DNA of 64,000 nucleotides. It comes from Akebia trifoliata (taxonomy: Eukaryota > Streptophyta > Magnoliopsida > Ranunculales > Lardizabalaceae). The notes below the pieces were generated by a model, which made no database searches, was not told where the DNA came from, and saw nothing but the letters and a program-made list of their open reading frames with translations. The translations under genes and the position numbers were made by a program. Positions within the stretch are counted from its first letter, which is position 1, and every line of letters begins with the position of its first letter. Where the stretch lies: the NCBI GenBank assembly GCA_017979445.1, contig CM030706.1, positions 9,534,967 through 9,598,966 on the forward strand. Reading direction: 5' to 3'. This document shows, piece after piece, positions 10,340-21,389 of the stretch.

Positions 10340-12026
10340 TTTTCACTATAGAATGAAAAATATCTTATGGATAATTGGGGGATATTTGGAAAAAATGGAG
10401 CTACCACGTAGTTTAGGTCTAGGAACCATGGATAACTCCAAAACGGATCCGGATCGGTCCACGAGTCGAAGACATGGGCAAAGAGTCGAGTTACAGGTTT
10501 TGGAAAGTGTTAGGCACCGAAACCGCCAAATCGAAGTGATCGGTCTCTATTATAATCCATGATGTCCTAAGGTTGATGAGAGAAGACTAAGGTCGAGCTA
10601 ATGTCGTAGGGTTAAAGGTCTAATCATTAGCATTTTATATCGAGTTGGCCAATTAAATCATCATCATTTATATCGAGTTGGCAAATCGAATCATATGGCT
10701 ATGATTTTTCAAATTAGAATTATCCTTTTAAATCATTTTAGGGGGAAAAGGCTGTGATCTAATTATTTTCCCTAGAGTCACGTAGCATATATCGAAAAAT
10801 TGATTAACAAATTACTTTCAATGCACAAAATTGATGGGGCATCTCAATGACAATTTTTATGGAAATGAAATCCAATTTTATGTGCCACATGCACAAAAAT
10901 CAGTGAGTCGACTCGTATGTCATATTTATGAAATCAAAATTCAATAATATGTGCCACTTGCTCAAAACTCAATGAGTCAATCTGAGTGTAGTTTTATGAA
11001 ATAAAACTCGATTTTATGTGCTACAGGCACAAAATCAGTGAATTGACTCAAATGTCATTTTTGAAATTGAAGTTCATTTTTTATTGTATGTCATGTGCAC
11101 AAAAATCAATGAGTTCACTTGATGATTGAGTTTTTAGGAATAAGAAAATTATTTCAAGTGCCACGTGCACAAAAATCAGCGAGTTCACTCATTGTCTATG
11201 TTTTGGGAAAAAAGAAAATTAATTTCGACTCCCCAAGTGCACAAAATATTGATAAGATGACTTTAACAAAATAACATTGATTTGATTGAGCTACGTGCTA
11301 TTAAAAATCAATGAGTTAATTCATTAGCTTATTAAAAATCTGAATTTTGAATTGATGAACAACTCATGAAATATATGAATTTTGGAACTCGGTTTCCAAT
11401 CCATGAGAAATCGAAAATTTTAAAATGATGAACAACCCATGAAAATTTTGAATTTTGATGGATTCCCCAACCCACAAAATTCTAATGAACCTACTCGAAT
11501 CAAATCATTTCTCTATTCATGCCACATATTTTTTTAGTATTGAATCGATTAATTATTGGCGAATATTTAAACAAAATATGGACTCACTTTATTTGAGATG
11601 AATATTCAAATCATTCCTCATTTTTTCTTCCTCTCATGAATTCTTTGTGTTCTTGTTGATGATGTATTTGTTTTAGATTTTTGAAGAATAGAAGAAAGAA
11701 TTGAGGTGAATAGAGATTTTAGGTTAAAGGGGGGGTTGAAAGTGTATTTTTGGATGAGAGTTTGAGAGAGATGACTTGAGAGGTTGATAGTGTGTTAAGG
11801 GAGGAAAGGGTATTTTTGGATTTATGAGAAGAGGAGGTTTATATAGAGTTGGGGGATGATTTTTAAGGATAAAAGGGTCCAATCCTAAAAATAAATGGAA
11901 ATGATATTTTGTTTATTTTATTTTATTTTTGAAATTTTTAATTATATGAAATTAGGAATGAAATTTATCTTAAGATTTTAAGAGATTAATTTTGAGAACG
12001 ACATGTGGAGGGTAGGTTGGATGTAG
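10340..12026 (-). repeat. Tat/Ogre-like Ty3/gypsy LTR, reverse orientation, probably solo
   Basis: Read on the minus strand, the segment ends with AGAGACCGAT, then GGTGCCTAACAC, then TGGTTCCTAGA and a GTAGC-type end. The same order is found in the forward LTR at 24,776-26,280. A TATA-like TATATAAACC lies at about 11,840 (minus strand), followed by a CT-rich/AAG leader. No internal gypsy coding region was found next to it. Exact ends are uncertain. Confidence 0.55.
10817..11320. repeat. Degenerate tandem repeat, period 67-72 bp, about seven units
   Basis: The anchor gcacaaaa or a one-base variant recurs at 10,823, 10,891, 10,960, 11,027, 11,097, 11,167 and 11,239. It is each time followed by a tcaatgagt-type motif and preceded by gtgcca. 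The array lies inside the reverse LTR, in what would be its upstream (U3) half. Confidence 0.85.
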
Positions 12027-12110
12027 CACTACAAAAAATTGTGAAATAGGAACAAACATTTAAAACGGCATTAAACCGTTTTACCTTTTAAAATTGTTTT
12101 AATTGTATTT
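12027..12110 (+). mobile_element. CACTA-type transposon terminus
   Basis: CACTACAAAAAATTGTG starts at 12,027, preceded by tag (a possible 3-bp target duplicate). It is followed by a sub-terminal inverted pair (aaaacggcattaaaccgttt). This is the form of En/Spm-CACTA 5' ends. The matching right end (ending ...TTTTTTGTAGTG) was not found, so the extent of the element is unknown. Confidence 0.6.
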
Positions 12111-12169
12111 TAAAATTCCAAATTTCTGTGTGATTCTTTTTGGAACGAATCGAAGTTTTTCTCTTTCTC

Positions 12170-12480
12170 TTAGTCCCTCGCCCGATCGACCTCTCTCTGT
12201 CTCTCTCGATTGACCTCTCCATTTCTCTCTGACAAACTCTTTCGATTGACCCCTCGATCGATCTTATATCCCCCTCTATTGATCGATCGATCGATCTCTC
12301 TCAATCTACCTCCCTCGATAAATTTCATCTCCCACTCTATTTGATCTCTCTACCTGTCATTAATATCTCGAAGTGATCTCTCATCTCTCGATCACATTGG
12401 TCACAAGGGCATAGTTACTTGCTACATCACCTCACGCGACAAGCCAGCAATCATCTCGACTTCGGACTAGGTACTCTCTG
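12170..12480 (+). promoter_or_regulatory. CT-rich leader with GATC/GATCGACC repeats
   Basis: About 300 bp of CTCT and 'tcgatcgatcgatc' (around 12,284) repeats end at a donor-like ggtactctctg. It resembles a transcribed 5' leader/first exon, as often found just inside plant DNA transposons. No start codon with a long frame follows. Confidence 0.35.
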
Positions 12481-15400
12481 TAATCCCTTTTTTTCTTTAT
12501 ATAGATTGTATTAGGGTTTTTTATCCGATATCTTCATATTTGGATAGAAGATTTAGGTTTTTATCCCATATTTTCGTCATAATTTCAACATCTTTCAGCT
12601 TTAGAGATTCATGGATTTCACAATGATGATTTCCATATTAACCCTACAAGATGTATGGATTTTTCTTCTAGGTATCAAAATGGCAGATTTATGGATTTCA
12701 TATAATATGCATAGATTTTTTCTTTTTGAGTTAGTTTAGCATTTTTCATTTTTGATTTATCTGCTAATTTATCTTTTGGTATGGACTTGGGAGGGAAGAT
12801 TTTCAGACTCTATGATTGAAAAGTATTCCTTGGTACATTTTGTTTTGCTTGTAAGCTTAGATAAGTGGCTTGAAGATTCATATGATGCTTCCATTTCATC
12901 GACATATATGACGTTAGTAGTACAGAGTAACATATATTCTTCCCTTCCCTGTGATAAGGTAAAGCTAATGGTCCAATTTCTATTGAGTCTCTCTATGTAG
13001 AAGTAGCTCCTATATATATATAATCAGGCTTACTCTTTTCTTTTTTAACTCAGCCCACATACGTATATGTTTTTGAAGCCCTTTTGCCCCCTTCCCCCCC
13101 TCCCCAAAAAAAAAAAAAAGGTCTTGGGTAGTTCTGGTAATATATTGGTTTCTAGGTAGTTAATCAATTCAACCTACCAAGGCGATCACATTTATCGTTT
13201 TTTAAAGAATGAATGATGTCATGGATCTAGATCCTCGTTGCATAATGCTTATGCTACACTTAAACTAATTGCTTTGGCGTAACTTAATTTGGTCTATCCC
13301 AAAGTGTTGAGGGTGGTGGTGTTCTTAAGGTTATTCTAATGGATAGTTTTTCTATTAAAACATATGCATAGGAGGAAAAAAAGGGTGGTGTGTGGGTGGG
13401 TGGGTGGGTGGTGGGGGGGTGTAACATCAAGTTCTCTATTTTGATGTCTAAAAGCTTGAAGTTGGATGGTTTTCTTTTTGATTGTCTTTATGCTTTTGTT
13501 CGGTTGCAAGTCTAAATAGGGTGGATTGGATGAATAATTAGTTTTTGTGGGTCCGGGTCTAATAAACAAGAGAGGGTTGGAGATGTGTTGGTGGCTAATG
13601 TTTCTTTTATTAAAAGAGGTTAGTGTCATTATTGTTGGTTATCTTTTTGTTTCCCTCTCATTCTCTTTTGTAATTGTAGAGGAATAAACAATGGTGTGTT
13701 GGTGGCTACTATTATTGGAAAAAAGTTGGTAAATAGAATTTTATTTGAAGAAAATGACAAATTTTTGATAGTTTAAAAAAATATTTGCTAAAAATCAGAT
13801 TAGATTTAGGGCTGTGTAATTTTTCTACTTAAGTCTTTATGGTGTTCGTTTCCTGCTTTTATGATTTTTTCTTTGTTTTTGGATTACAACTGTATGGTTA
13901 ATTGTTTACCTATAGTGGTAAATGAAGATCAGAAAGTAAAACAAAATGAGACTATTGAGATTAGGTTTGTAAGAATACACCAAACTGTTGTGCTAATCTC
14001 TCCATTCTGTTTTCGTAAATTTGAGGTTGTCTCATTAAGTGTTATCAGTTCTTTAACTAAAACTCATAAATGATTTGATCACTTGATTAATCTCTTTGAT
14101 CTTATTATTCCAATTGGCTTCCTAATTTGGCTCAGGGTCCTTGTTTGAAGTTTCTTGACCAATGCCAAACTTTATTTCTATCTTTCCAAATGAGTGTTTT
14201 TGGCATAGCATCTCTTATCTAACTATTCCATTTTTGGCACATTTCAGGTGGGGCTTCTTAGTGCCTATGTCATAAAGACGCTATACTTTGAAAGGTATTT
14301 TGGATTGTTGTTAGTTTTTGTTTCAAGTAATCATATTGGTTCTGCTTCATTTCCACATACTTGTCAATTTTTGTTTTTCTAAGCTTACACACCAACATTT
14401 AGTGCAATTTTTTTAATAGATATTTCTATGGAAATAAACCATACAGCTTGTGCTCTGTTTCAAAAATCTTTCTCATAAAGATATGTGGACATAACTTCAT
14501 AGCAAGGTGTCTGAACCCATGATTTTAAGTGACTACATGCTGAACTAAACATTTTGTGTGTGTGTGTGTGTGTGTTTTTACTCAGTAGTTAATGCTCTTT
14601 CCCATTTTGGAGCTGAAAAGAAAGAATTCATTCTATAATTGTCGTGATCTCCCTGTCGATTAAAAAAGAAAAAGCACTTTTTGGACATATGCAAGCTTTG
14701 CCTTCTTTGAGAATTGTAACCTAATTTGGGTATTCCCTTTGTAATTTTCTTTATATCAATAAGAATTTGCTTGCTTAGCGGAAAGGATAGTTAGGTGGTA
14801 AGATGCGGCCAATTCATCATATATCCCTTGAGAATTTTAGGAGGCATTTGGTAATCATTAGTATAATAGATTTTGACGTGGCTTCATAATCAATCATGAA
14901 TGTTGTTAGTGGCATTTAGTACCTGGGTTTATAATTGGATAAGGAGAGAGAAAAAGAAAAACTTTAACTCACTGAATGAGAAACCTCTCTTTCTCCCACA
15001 GCATTTGTACTACCACCCAAACATTGAAACCTTTTCTGCACCAATAATGTCCAATGTGGCCATTAACAGTTGAAAAACGTCCAATTGACATCAGGATATG
15101 GGAGATGGGACCATTCTCTCTGGTAAACCATCATATTCATCAAAATCCATCATGGAATCCAATTGAGGGTTCCATTGTGTTGAATACCTTTGATTTGTTG
15201 TCAAGTACTTTATCTGTCAAGATCATTTATAAGTTTTTATCCATGGAAAGCTTTTGAGTTTAAGCACTTAGACAGTTTGATTTCAATTTTTTTTTTTTTT
15301 GGCGTGGTTTTCTTTAATGACTAAGGGGATACTAGTTGTTCTGGTGCAATATATTGTAACCCAATAGCAATGATCAATAGAGTTCCAGTGCTGATTTGAA

Positions 15401-17140
15401 TAGGCCCATCCCAAAACTCAATCTTTTACAAGTCAAATTTAGGCATGTGTGCCGACTCACTTCTACTCAGGTGTTGAGCGGCCACCAGAGAATGACGTTT
15501 AGGAACTGAAAGAGTATGAATAGTGTCTCTGATACCATAACATGGAATTTGAATTTTATTGATCTTGGATTAAAGTACATTTGCTATTATTGTTGATTTA
15601 AACCATTATTCTTTGTTTTTAAACAACTTCAACTAATAAATAAAAAAATAACAAGCATTGAACCAGACTCGAGGACTGAAACTTATAATAATCATTATAT
15701 TGGATTTTGTTACTTGCTTGGTCTCATGGATTGGCACCCTAGGGATGGATACAGGTTTATTTGGCATGAGTTGAGGTCAACCTAACTTGATTCTCACCAA
15801 GGTTGATAAGATTCGAGAAGGAATGGGTTGTGTTGTTGATGATAAGATGATTTCAGAATCAATCCTAATTGATGCAAGCTTGTTTGGTGTCAATTGGGAT
15901 TGGATCAGATCAATATTGGTGGTGCGCATAACATTAATTATTCATTATTTTTATCACCAGTAGCACATCTAAGAAGTTAGAGAAAACTTGTAGTTTTTTG
16001 GGCCAGTATAGTTTGTATGAGAAATGTTCTTGTATGTGTCATGCATGCTTCCATTTTATTTTATTTTTTTTCTTGGCAAGCAAAGGGTTAGGGTCAAAAT
16101 GAAAGTGGGTTTAACACTCCACATGCCTTACCAACTTAGCTAAGTTGGCACCTTCGAATGCATGCTTACACGGTTGCGTTGAAACAAATTAAAATTAGCT
16201 TTACTTTTGTTGATATAAGGTTGGGAAATGACATGATTGCTAATAGAGAATTGGGTAGGATTCACTGTGATAAGTTGTATATTGATACACTAGATCATGC
16301 TCTCATGAAGATTAGGGTTAGATTATTTTATTTTCATTTGATATATGCACTAGATCATCTGCTTCTTTGGTACAAGCCATTCCAATGACATCACTATATG
16401 ATTCATACACCAACAATTGGTATTCCATCTAGTCAGCTGATCTTATATGCTCAATATTGCTACAGAAATTTTTTAGCCTATCATTATGTGGAATTTGTTG
16501 ACGTTACCGGCCTCATTTTACCCCAACACAACACAGCCTTGTTTCTCACTTCACAACTATAATGTTCGCTTCCTGTTGGAAGGCAACTCTTAAGCACATA
16601 TAATAGGCTATGTAATGCCTTAATTTAGTGTGAAATCCTTGTCTTGGTTGTGTTATAAATTGTTCTCATTTTCACATGTGAAAAGGAAGGAAGAAGATGT
16701 AATTGTAGTGTTTTTACAGCTATTGTCAATTGTATTTAAGTTCTTAATCATGTTCCATTACTCGTCGACTATTATTCCTGACTTCTGATGAATGAAGAAC
16801 TTTGGAATTGATTAGCATTAGTTAGGATGTATGATTAGCATCCACTATGGATGCTGGAGATTAGTTGGGTGCATTTTAATAATGTGTATGGATCGCTCTC
16901 TCTTTTCATATGGTGTTTCTCGTCACATAACTTGAACATTTAGATTAGCATCAATTAGTTTAGATTGATTAATATTTATCATCTTTCCATATTGGTGGTG
17001 CTCTTCTAAATCTATGTAAACCCTGTAGGACTCATATAATCACAACCAATTTCAATATAGTATAATTTCTACTGTTGGAACCTGAACACATATACTAGAT
17101 AGAATGAAGGTGCCACTCAGCTAAGTGGACCCTATATATA
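12481..17140. other. Long noncoding stretch, intron-like
   Basis: No gene is recognised. There are simple repeats: GGTG/TGGG at about 13,387-13,420, TG at about 14,556-14,574, and poly-T at 15,287-15,300. A 47-bp exon-shaped piece with AG before and GT after it sits at 14,248-14,294, but its product is unknown. The stretch could be intron, transposon interior or intergenic DNA. Confidence 0.4.
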
Positions 17141-17144
17141 TATA

Positions 17145-17372
17145 TGGTCAGGATCCCTTGACTCCTAAGAATGACTCATGAAAAAAACACATGATCCCAG
17201 TCCTTCAAATGAAAAATCCAATGGTTGAGACTTGTCCTCAGGACCAATATCTCCGAGATTTATGTTATCGAGATACTCATAAACCTCAATCATTGGATTT
17301 TGTGTTTAAAGGGTTGGGATCATGTGTTTTTTTCATGAGTCATTCTTAGGAGTCAACGGATCCCAGCCCATG
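17145..17372. mobile_element. MITE with about 80-bp terminal inverted repeats
   Basis: The left arm starts GGATCCCTTGACTCCTAAGA. The right arm reads the same on the other strand with few changes, and pairing continues to the AATCCAATG..TTGAG block. The total is about 225 bp with no coding capacity. Flanks are TA-rich, so the target duplication cannot be fixed by eye. Confidence 0.85.
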
Positions 17373-17413
17373 TATATGTATACACACACATACACTGACT
17401 AGAATAATAATTA

Positions 17414-17526
17414 GTGGCATACTCAAAATGCCCTCCTGATGTGGCATGTGCTAGAACCATAGATCTTTTTCCTCGGGATACACATGTATCACATGACACA
17501 TCAGGGGAGTGTTTTTAGTATACCAC
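17414..17526. mobile_element. Small MITE, 113 bp
   Basis: The left end is GTGGCATACTCAAAATGCCC. The right end, on the opposite strand, is GTGGTATACTAAAAACACTC. Pairing continues through a shared CCTGATGTGGCATGTG-type block, leaving a short loop. It lies directly before the G-rich tract. Confidence 0.8.
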
Positions 17527-17577
17527 GAGGGAGAGGGGAGAGGGGAGGGGGGAGGGGGGAGGGGGGAGGGGGGGGGA
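17527..17577 (+). repeat. G-rich tract, potential G-quadruplex
   Basis: Runs of four or more G are separated by single A or AGA, then a G homopolymer, with at least six G runs in 51 bp. The tract lies about 80 bp upstream of the BELL exon. Confidence 0.85.
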
Positions 17578-17658
17578 GCCAGAAAATCATTACTCTAATA
17601 ACTATAAATGTTTTGATTCATAGTATATTTTCTTCTCTATTAATTATTTGTTGGGCAG

Positions 17659-18192
17659 GTTTCCAACTGGTTCATTAATGCAAGAATCAGACTATGGAAG
17701 CCAATGGTTGAAGAAATACACATGCTTGAAACCCGACAAGCTCAAAAAGCTTCTGAAGTGGAGGACCAAACTAATAGCGAGTCAAATGAACCTTTAACCA
17801 CTGCAAATCCACCCCCTTCTAATAACCAAACCCAAATTAATGTGATGCAAAAGGCCCATGACCACTTCTTGAATCGTAGTAGAAATGAACTTTCCCATGT
17901 AGTACCCGACAAGAGCAATGAATTGATGAACTTCTCGTACAACAATTTGTCAAACCATCATCATGTAGGTTTTGGCATCAGCACTGCGGGTGGAAATAGT
18001 GGGGTTTCTCTAACATTAGGCCTCTGCCAAAATAATGTCATTGGATTGTCAAAGCCTCTATCAATGGACATTGATCATTATTTTGGCCTCGAGGCGAATA
18101 ATGATGGGTATGTTGTAGATGGTTTTGAAGCTCCAAATCGGCATTTCAGGAAGGATATCGAAGGGCAATTGCTGCGGGATTTTGTTGGCTGA
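17659..18192 (+). CDS. BEL1-like homeodomain protein, last exon (partial gene)
   Basis: BELL proteins are TALE-class homeodomain transcription factors that pair with KNOX proteins to control meristem and organ patterning in the nucleus. After an acceptor (ttgggcag), the exon opens exactly at the recognition helix: [20 protein letters not shown]. It continues through a [10 protein letters not shown] helix, a Ser/Asn-rich region and the C-terminal ZIBEL motif VSLTLGL. It stops at 18,190-18,192. This matches the last exon of BELL genes in start point and content. The 177-codon exon has no disabling change. The SKY/BELL-domain exons and the small first homeodomain exon are not visible upstream in the window. 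Either the preceding intron exceeds 17.6 kb, or this is a captured or duplicated gene fragment. The neighbouring gene scraps favour the second. Confidence 0.85.
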   Translation, partial: VSNWFINARIRLWKPMVEEIHMLETRQAQKASEVEDQTNSESNEPLTTANPPPSNNQTQINVMQKAHDHFLNRSRNELSHVVPDKSNELMNFSYNNLSNHHHVGFGISTAGGNSGVSLTLGLCQNNVIGLSKPLSMDIDHYFGLEANNDGYVVDGFEAPNRHFRKDIEGQLLRDFVG

Positions 18193-19631
18193 AAATCTCC
18201 ATTGTTGAGCCTTAATTATGGCTATTAATTAAATGTACTAGCTGAATTTGGAAGAGCTGTACATTTCTCACATCGAGGAATCCGAGAAGATTGGCATGAC
18301 AAGGTATGCACGCACTACATTGCTTGATGAAAGTGTTTTCGATAAGATGCTATATATGTTATGGGCTGTACGAATTAACCTTGGTTCATTAAGGGCGATA
18401 TACCAATGTATGACTTTCATTGGTGATGTAAGTTTCGATTACTTAATCCATCTCATCTGATGGTCTGTATCAATATGTCCACTGTTCCAGTAATTTCATG
18501 CTACAAACAAGTAGAGGGGATCGGATCATATGTCAAACTTAAAAAATATATCATTTATATCAAAGATCAAACATACCTAAAAGAAAAGTTATTCAAGTGT
18601 CCGTCCGTATTTTATTTAATATGGTTATCATCATCAGCATCAACATGAAACCTACTTTAAAAGAATCTTTTTATAGATAAATTTGTTGACGTGATCAAAC
18701 ATAGTCTCAGAATATTATTAAAGTTGAAGATGTCCAATAATTTTCCCCATGAATTGAAAATCATTCTAGGAGAATCTAAGGGGGACTGTTTTTGCCCATA
18801 ACTTTAAATATCTGCATGGATGCTTTGAGTATGCAGTGCCTATGACAGCTGTGTATGTGAAATGCTAAGTTTTGTTAAAATTTCTCTCTGCTGGGATATT
18901 AATATGCCAGAACATCTGTTTATTTTTCTTTGTGAAAACCAATGATCCATTACCCAGAACCCAGAACCCAGAACCTTTCAGACATGCAGATTAGATGGTT
19001 CGTGGTGTTGATGGCTTACCATGTCTATCTAGGTGTCCTACTGTTTGAATGCTGATGGAGCCCTTGATTTTATGTCTCAAGGACCAATATTTTTAATATG
19101 TTTTTGGATTATAATCTGATAGGTTTCACTTTAACCTAAACAAATCATAGTCTGATTAAGTTCCATTTGAGTTTGAGCCTCAACAGTGCACTAAATCATA
19201 TTCTTATAAGATTAGAATTCTAAGTTTAAAATGAAATTGAGTTTGCTATGTAGAGTTTGCTTTTTAATTTAGGAGTGTTCTATAGCATTTTCTATATACA
19301 TCTTCTCCAGCATGTGTTTTTGATAGACAAGTTGGTTTCTAGGGCCTTTGCATATTGGTTGATATTCAACAGTACAAAAAAGAAGATGCTTCTAAAAAAC
19401 TGTCATTATATCCATGTAAATCGACACTCTTGCATCTGTTTTTAATTTTATGTACATGGATGCATGCACATATTTATGCAGGTCTAATGTATGTGCTAAT
19501 ATTGGATGAATCTGTATGCTTTTGTTTGCATTATTTGTGTTGTATTTAGTTAATCTAAATATCTAACCGAATAACAATTTAGTGAGATGAATTGGACTGA
19601 ACTTTTGCATTTATTTCCTTTATCAACGCAG
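18193..19631 (+). other. BELL 3' flank and unassigned sequence
   Basis: The first few hundred bases could be the 3' untranslated region. A short tandem of 'acccagaa' (about 18,954-18,976) and AT-rich DNA follow. No further exon was recognised. Confidence 0.4.
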
Positions 19632-19706
19632 TTAAGTATGAAGCTTGTCTTGAAAATGGAACCTTGGTTTCAAAATCTGAAGGAGTGGAGTTCACAGTCA
19701 GAGATG
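19632..19706 (+). pseudogene. FKBP62/ROF-like exon fragment 1
   Basis: After an acceptor (caacgcag), the exon reads KYEACLENGTLVSKSEGVEF and then TVRDG. This matches the start of an internal FKBP domain in plant multi-domain FKBPs (FKBP62/65, HSP90-associated prolyl isomerases). It ends at a GT donor with the expected split Gly codon. The other FKBP domains and the TPR part are absent here, so it is a piece of a gene. The two exons with a 90-bp intron show that genomic DNA, and not cDNA, was copied. Confidence 0.78.
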
Positions 19707-19796
19707 GTTTTTTTTAATTATCAATCTCTCGCCTAATGCAAGTTCTCTAATTGTTTCTATGAACATTTCTGATTGAGAGTGTTTTGTTTCATCCAG

Positions 19797-19890
19797 GACA
19801 TTTCTGCCCCGCACTGTCAAAAGCCGTAAAAACGATAAAAAAAGAGGGAGAAAAAGTCATCATCAGACAGCAGTATATCAGCATTGGTGC
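19797..19890 (+). pseudogene. FKBP62/ROF-like exon fragment 2
   Basis: After acceptor tccag, the exon completes the Gly codon and reads HFCPALSKAVKTIKK, then EGEKVII. This is the family's HFCPAL..AVKTMKKGEKV block with one extra residue (KKEGEK). The text then departs from the expected TVKPQYGFG (RQQYISIGA), so the end is degraded. It continues in phase with the exon at 19,632-19,706. No downstream FKBP exons were found before the hexokinase-like piece. Confidence 0.75.
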
Positions 19891-20950
19891 GTTTGTCTCT
19901 TTCTTTGTTCTTTTTCTATACATAGACATGCTGTTTCTTGGAACTTGGATGTTCATGTTTGGGAAGCCTTTCTCCATGTAAACTAGTTCTTCTATATTTT
20001 GAGTATTTGCTGGTTTATTCTCATTCTGTTATGAAATAGGAGTGAAGGAACCATACATGGGTTGTATAGATACCTTTTATTTTATTTTTTTTAAATCTTC
20101 CATTTAAATAAACAAACATGCATATCCAGGCCGCCAAAATGATTGGTCTATGTCTGATACAACAGGTGCCCATGTCTGACATTAGTGGGTATCTCAATCA
20201 CCAAATATCAGATTATGTTTCTTGCCTTCTAACAGTTCATGACTAACGTTCAATTCCTTCCATTACTAGCCTATATCTAGCCCCTTGATTTGTCTGTTTA
20301 TGGTGCTGTGGATGTAGCTATTTGCTTAAGATCCCTTGCCCATCCTTTTCCTTCTTGAAGTTGTATAACATATATGTCAAAGTCATTCATTAAGGTGCAA
20401 TGACAAGGTCTAAGCAGCAGTTATTGAGACCTTAGGTATGCTGAACTTCACTATTTTGTTTCATAATAGGCACAACATAGTTGTTCTTCAATTATGCTTA
20501 TTATTGGTTATTGGTCTTTATACTCTTAGTCTTACAATTGGATGGATTGATGTAGATAGTTGGTGCTATCGCATCTGTCTTGTGATGAGGCCTATTTTCT
20601 TCTTGCCAAATGAAATTTATTGGGGTGTGTGCAGGGGCAGGGGGATCATTATGGCATGAAAAACTGATTTGATTATACACATGCACACACGTTGCATCAT
20701 ATATCAAATGCACGTGTATATGATTGTGTGTAATCTTAATAGAAACTCTTGGCAGTTAAATGAATGCTATCTCAGATGACTAGAAAACTTTGTAACTGTG
20801 CATTTAAATTTGTGCTCTTGTATTAAACCTACGTATAACATATTTAAATCTTTTCACTTCTCCGAAGGCATCCTCATTAACTTAATTATTCAATTAAAAC
20901 TTTCGCAATTGGTTGCAACAATATTTTCACGCTTTCCCAAACAAATCTAG
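19891..20950. other. Unassigned sequence between gene fragments
   Basis: AT-rich with many T-runs. No gene recognised. Confidence 0.4.
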
Positions 20951-21032
20951 GACACCGCTAATGGCTGTCATGCATGAAGATGATTCACCCGACTTGAGAG
21001 AAGTAGGCAAAATCTTGAAAGACATGCTTCAG
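20951..21032 (+). pseudogene. Hexokinase-like gene, penultimate exon
   Basis: Between acceptor ctag and donor GT, the exon reads TPLMAVMHEDDSPDLREVGK and then ILKDMLQ. This is the segment near the C-terminal lobe of plant hexokinases and hexokinase-like proteins. Hexokinase phosphorylates glucose and acts as a sugar sensor; members of the like-group are often catalytically weak. The exon is in phase with the next one at 21,119. Upstream hexokinase exons, with the ATP and sugar sites, are not present in the window. Confidence 0.8.
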
Positions 21033-21118
21033 GTATACAAGTTGCACTATGATCAATCTATTTGTTTGTTAAGGGGACTACTCTAATCATTGTTCTTCTG
21101 TGGGATTTAGGTTTTCAG

Positions 21119-21245
21119 ATCTCAAACACTCCTTTGAAGGTGCGATGTAGTGACACGAAGGGCTGCTCGATTGGCAACTGCGGGCATTGTGGGGATCTTA
21201 AAGAAGATAGGGAGGGATGGGAGTGATGGCATTGCTTCCTTGTAG
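21119..21245 (+). pseudogene. Hexokinase-like gene, start of last exon with internal deletion
   Basis: After acceptor ttttcag, the exon reads ISNTPLKVR. It then jumps by a frameshifting deletion into [20 protein letters not shown] and [10 protein letters not shown], the family's C-terminal ATP-binding region. The missing part is the KLVVKVC-type block. The deletion sits at the sequence tgcga, so loss between two short direct repeats is likely. The shifted frame meets a stop at 21,243-21,245, and the remaining C-terminal part of hexokinase is absent. This is a non-functional fragment. Confidence 0.8.
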
Positions 21246-21389
21246 GCACCTGTTCTTGTGTAACGATTGTGAAAGGGTTTATCGATGGATTGTAATTTTG
21301 GATTTGTAAATTATGACTCATTGTAACTCTTTATGTATAAATTAATGTGATAGAGAACCTCGATGCTCTATTTTAACATTTTTTTTTAA

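Noticed and set aside
15526..15537. Primer-binding-site-like word (tctctgatacca)
   Set aside because: No LTR or gag could be placed on either side. A twelve-base match in 64 kb may be a lone relic or chance.
19784..19981. A free-standing small membrane protein (65 codons) over the FKBP exon
   Set aside because: The plausible coding part is the FKBP-matching first half. The hydrophobic second half is intron read-through in the same frame.
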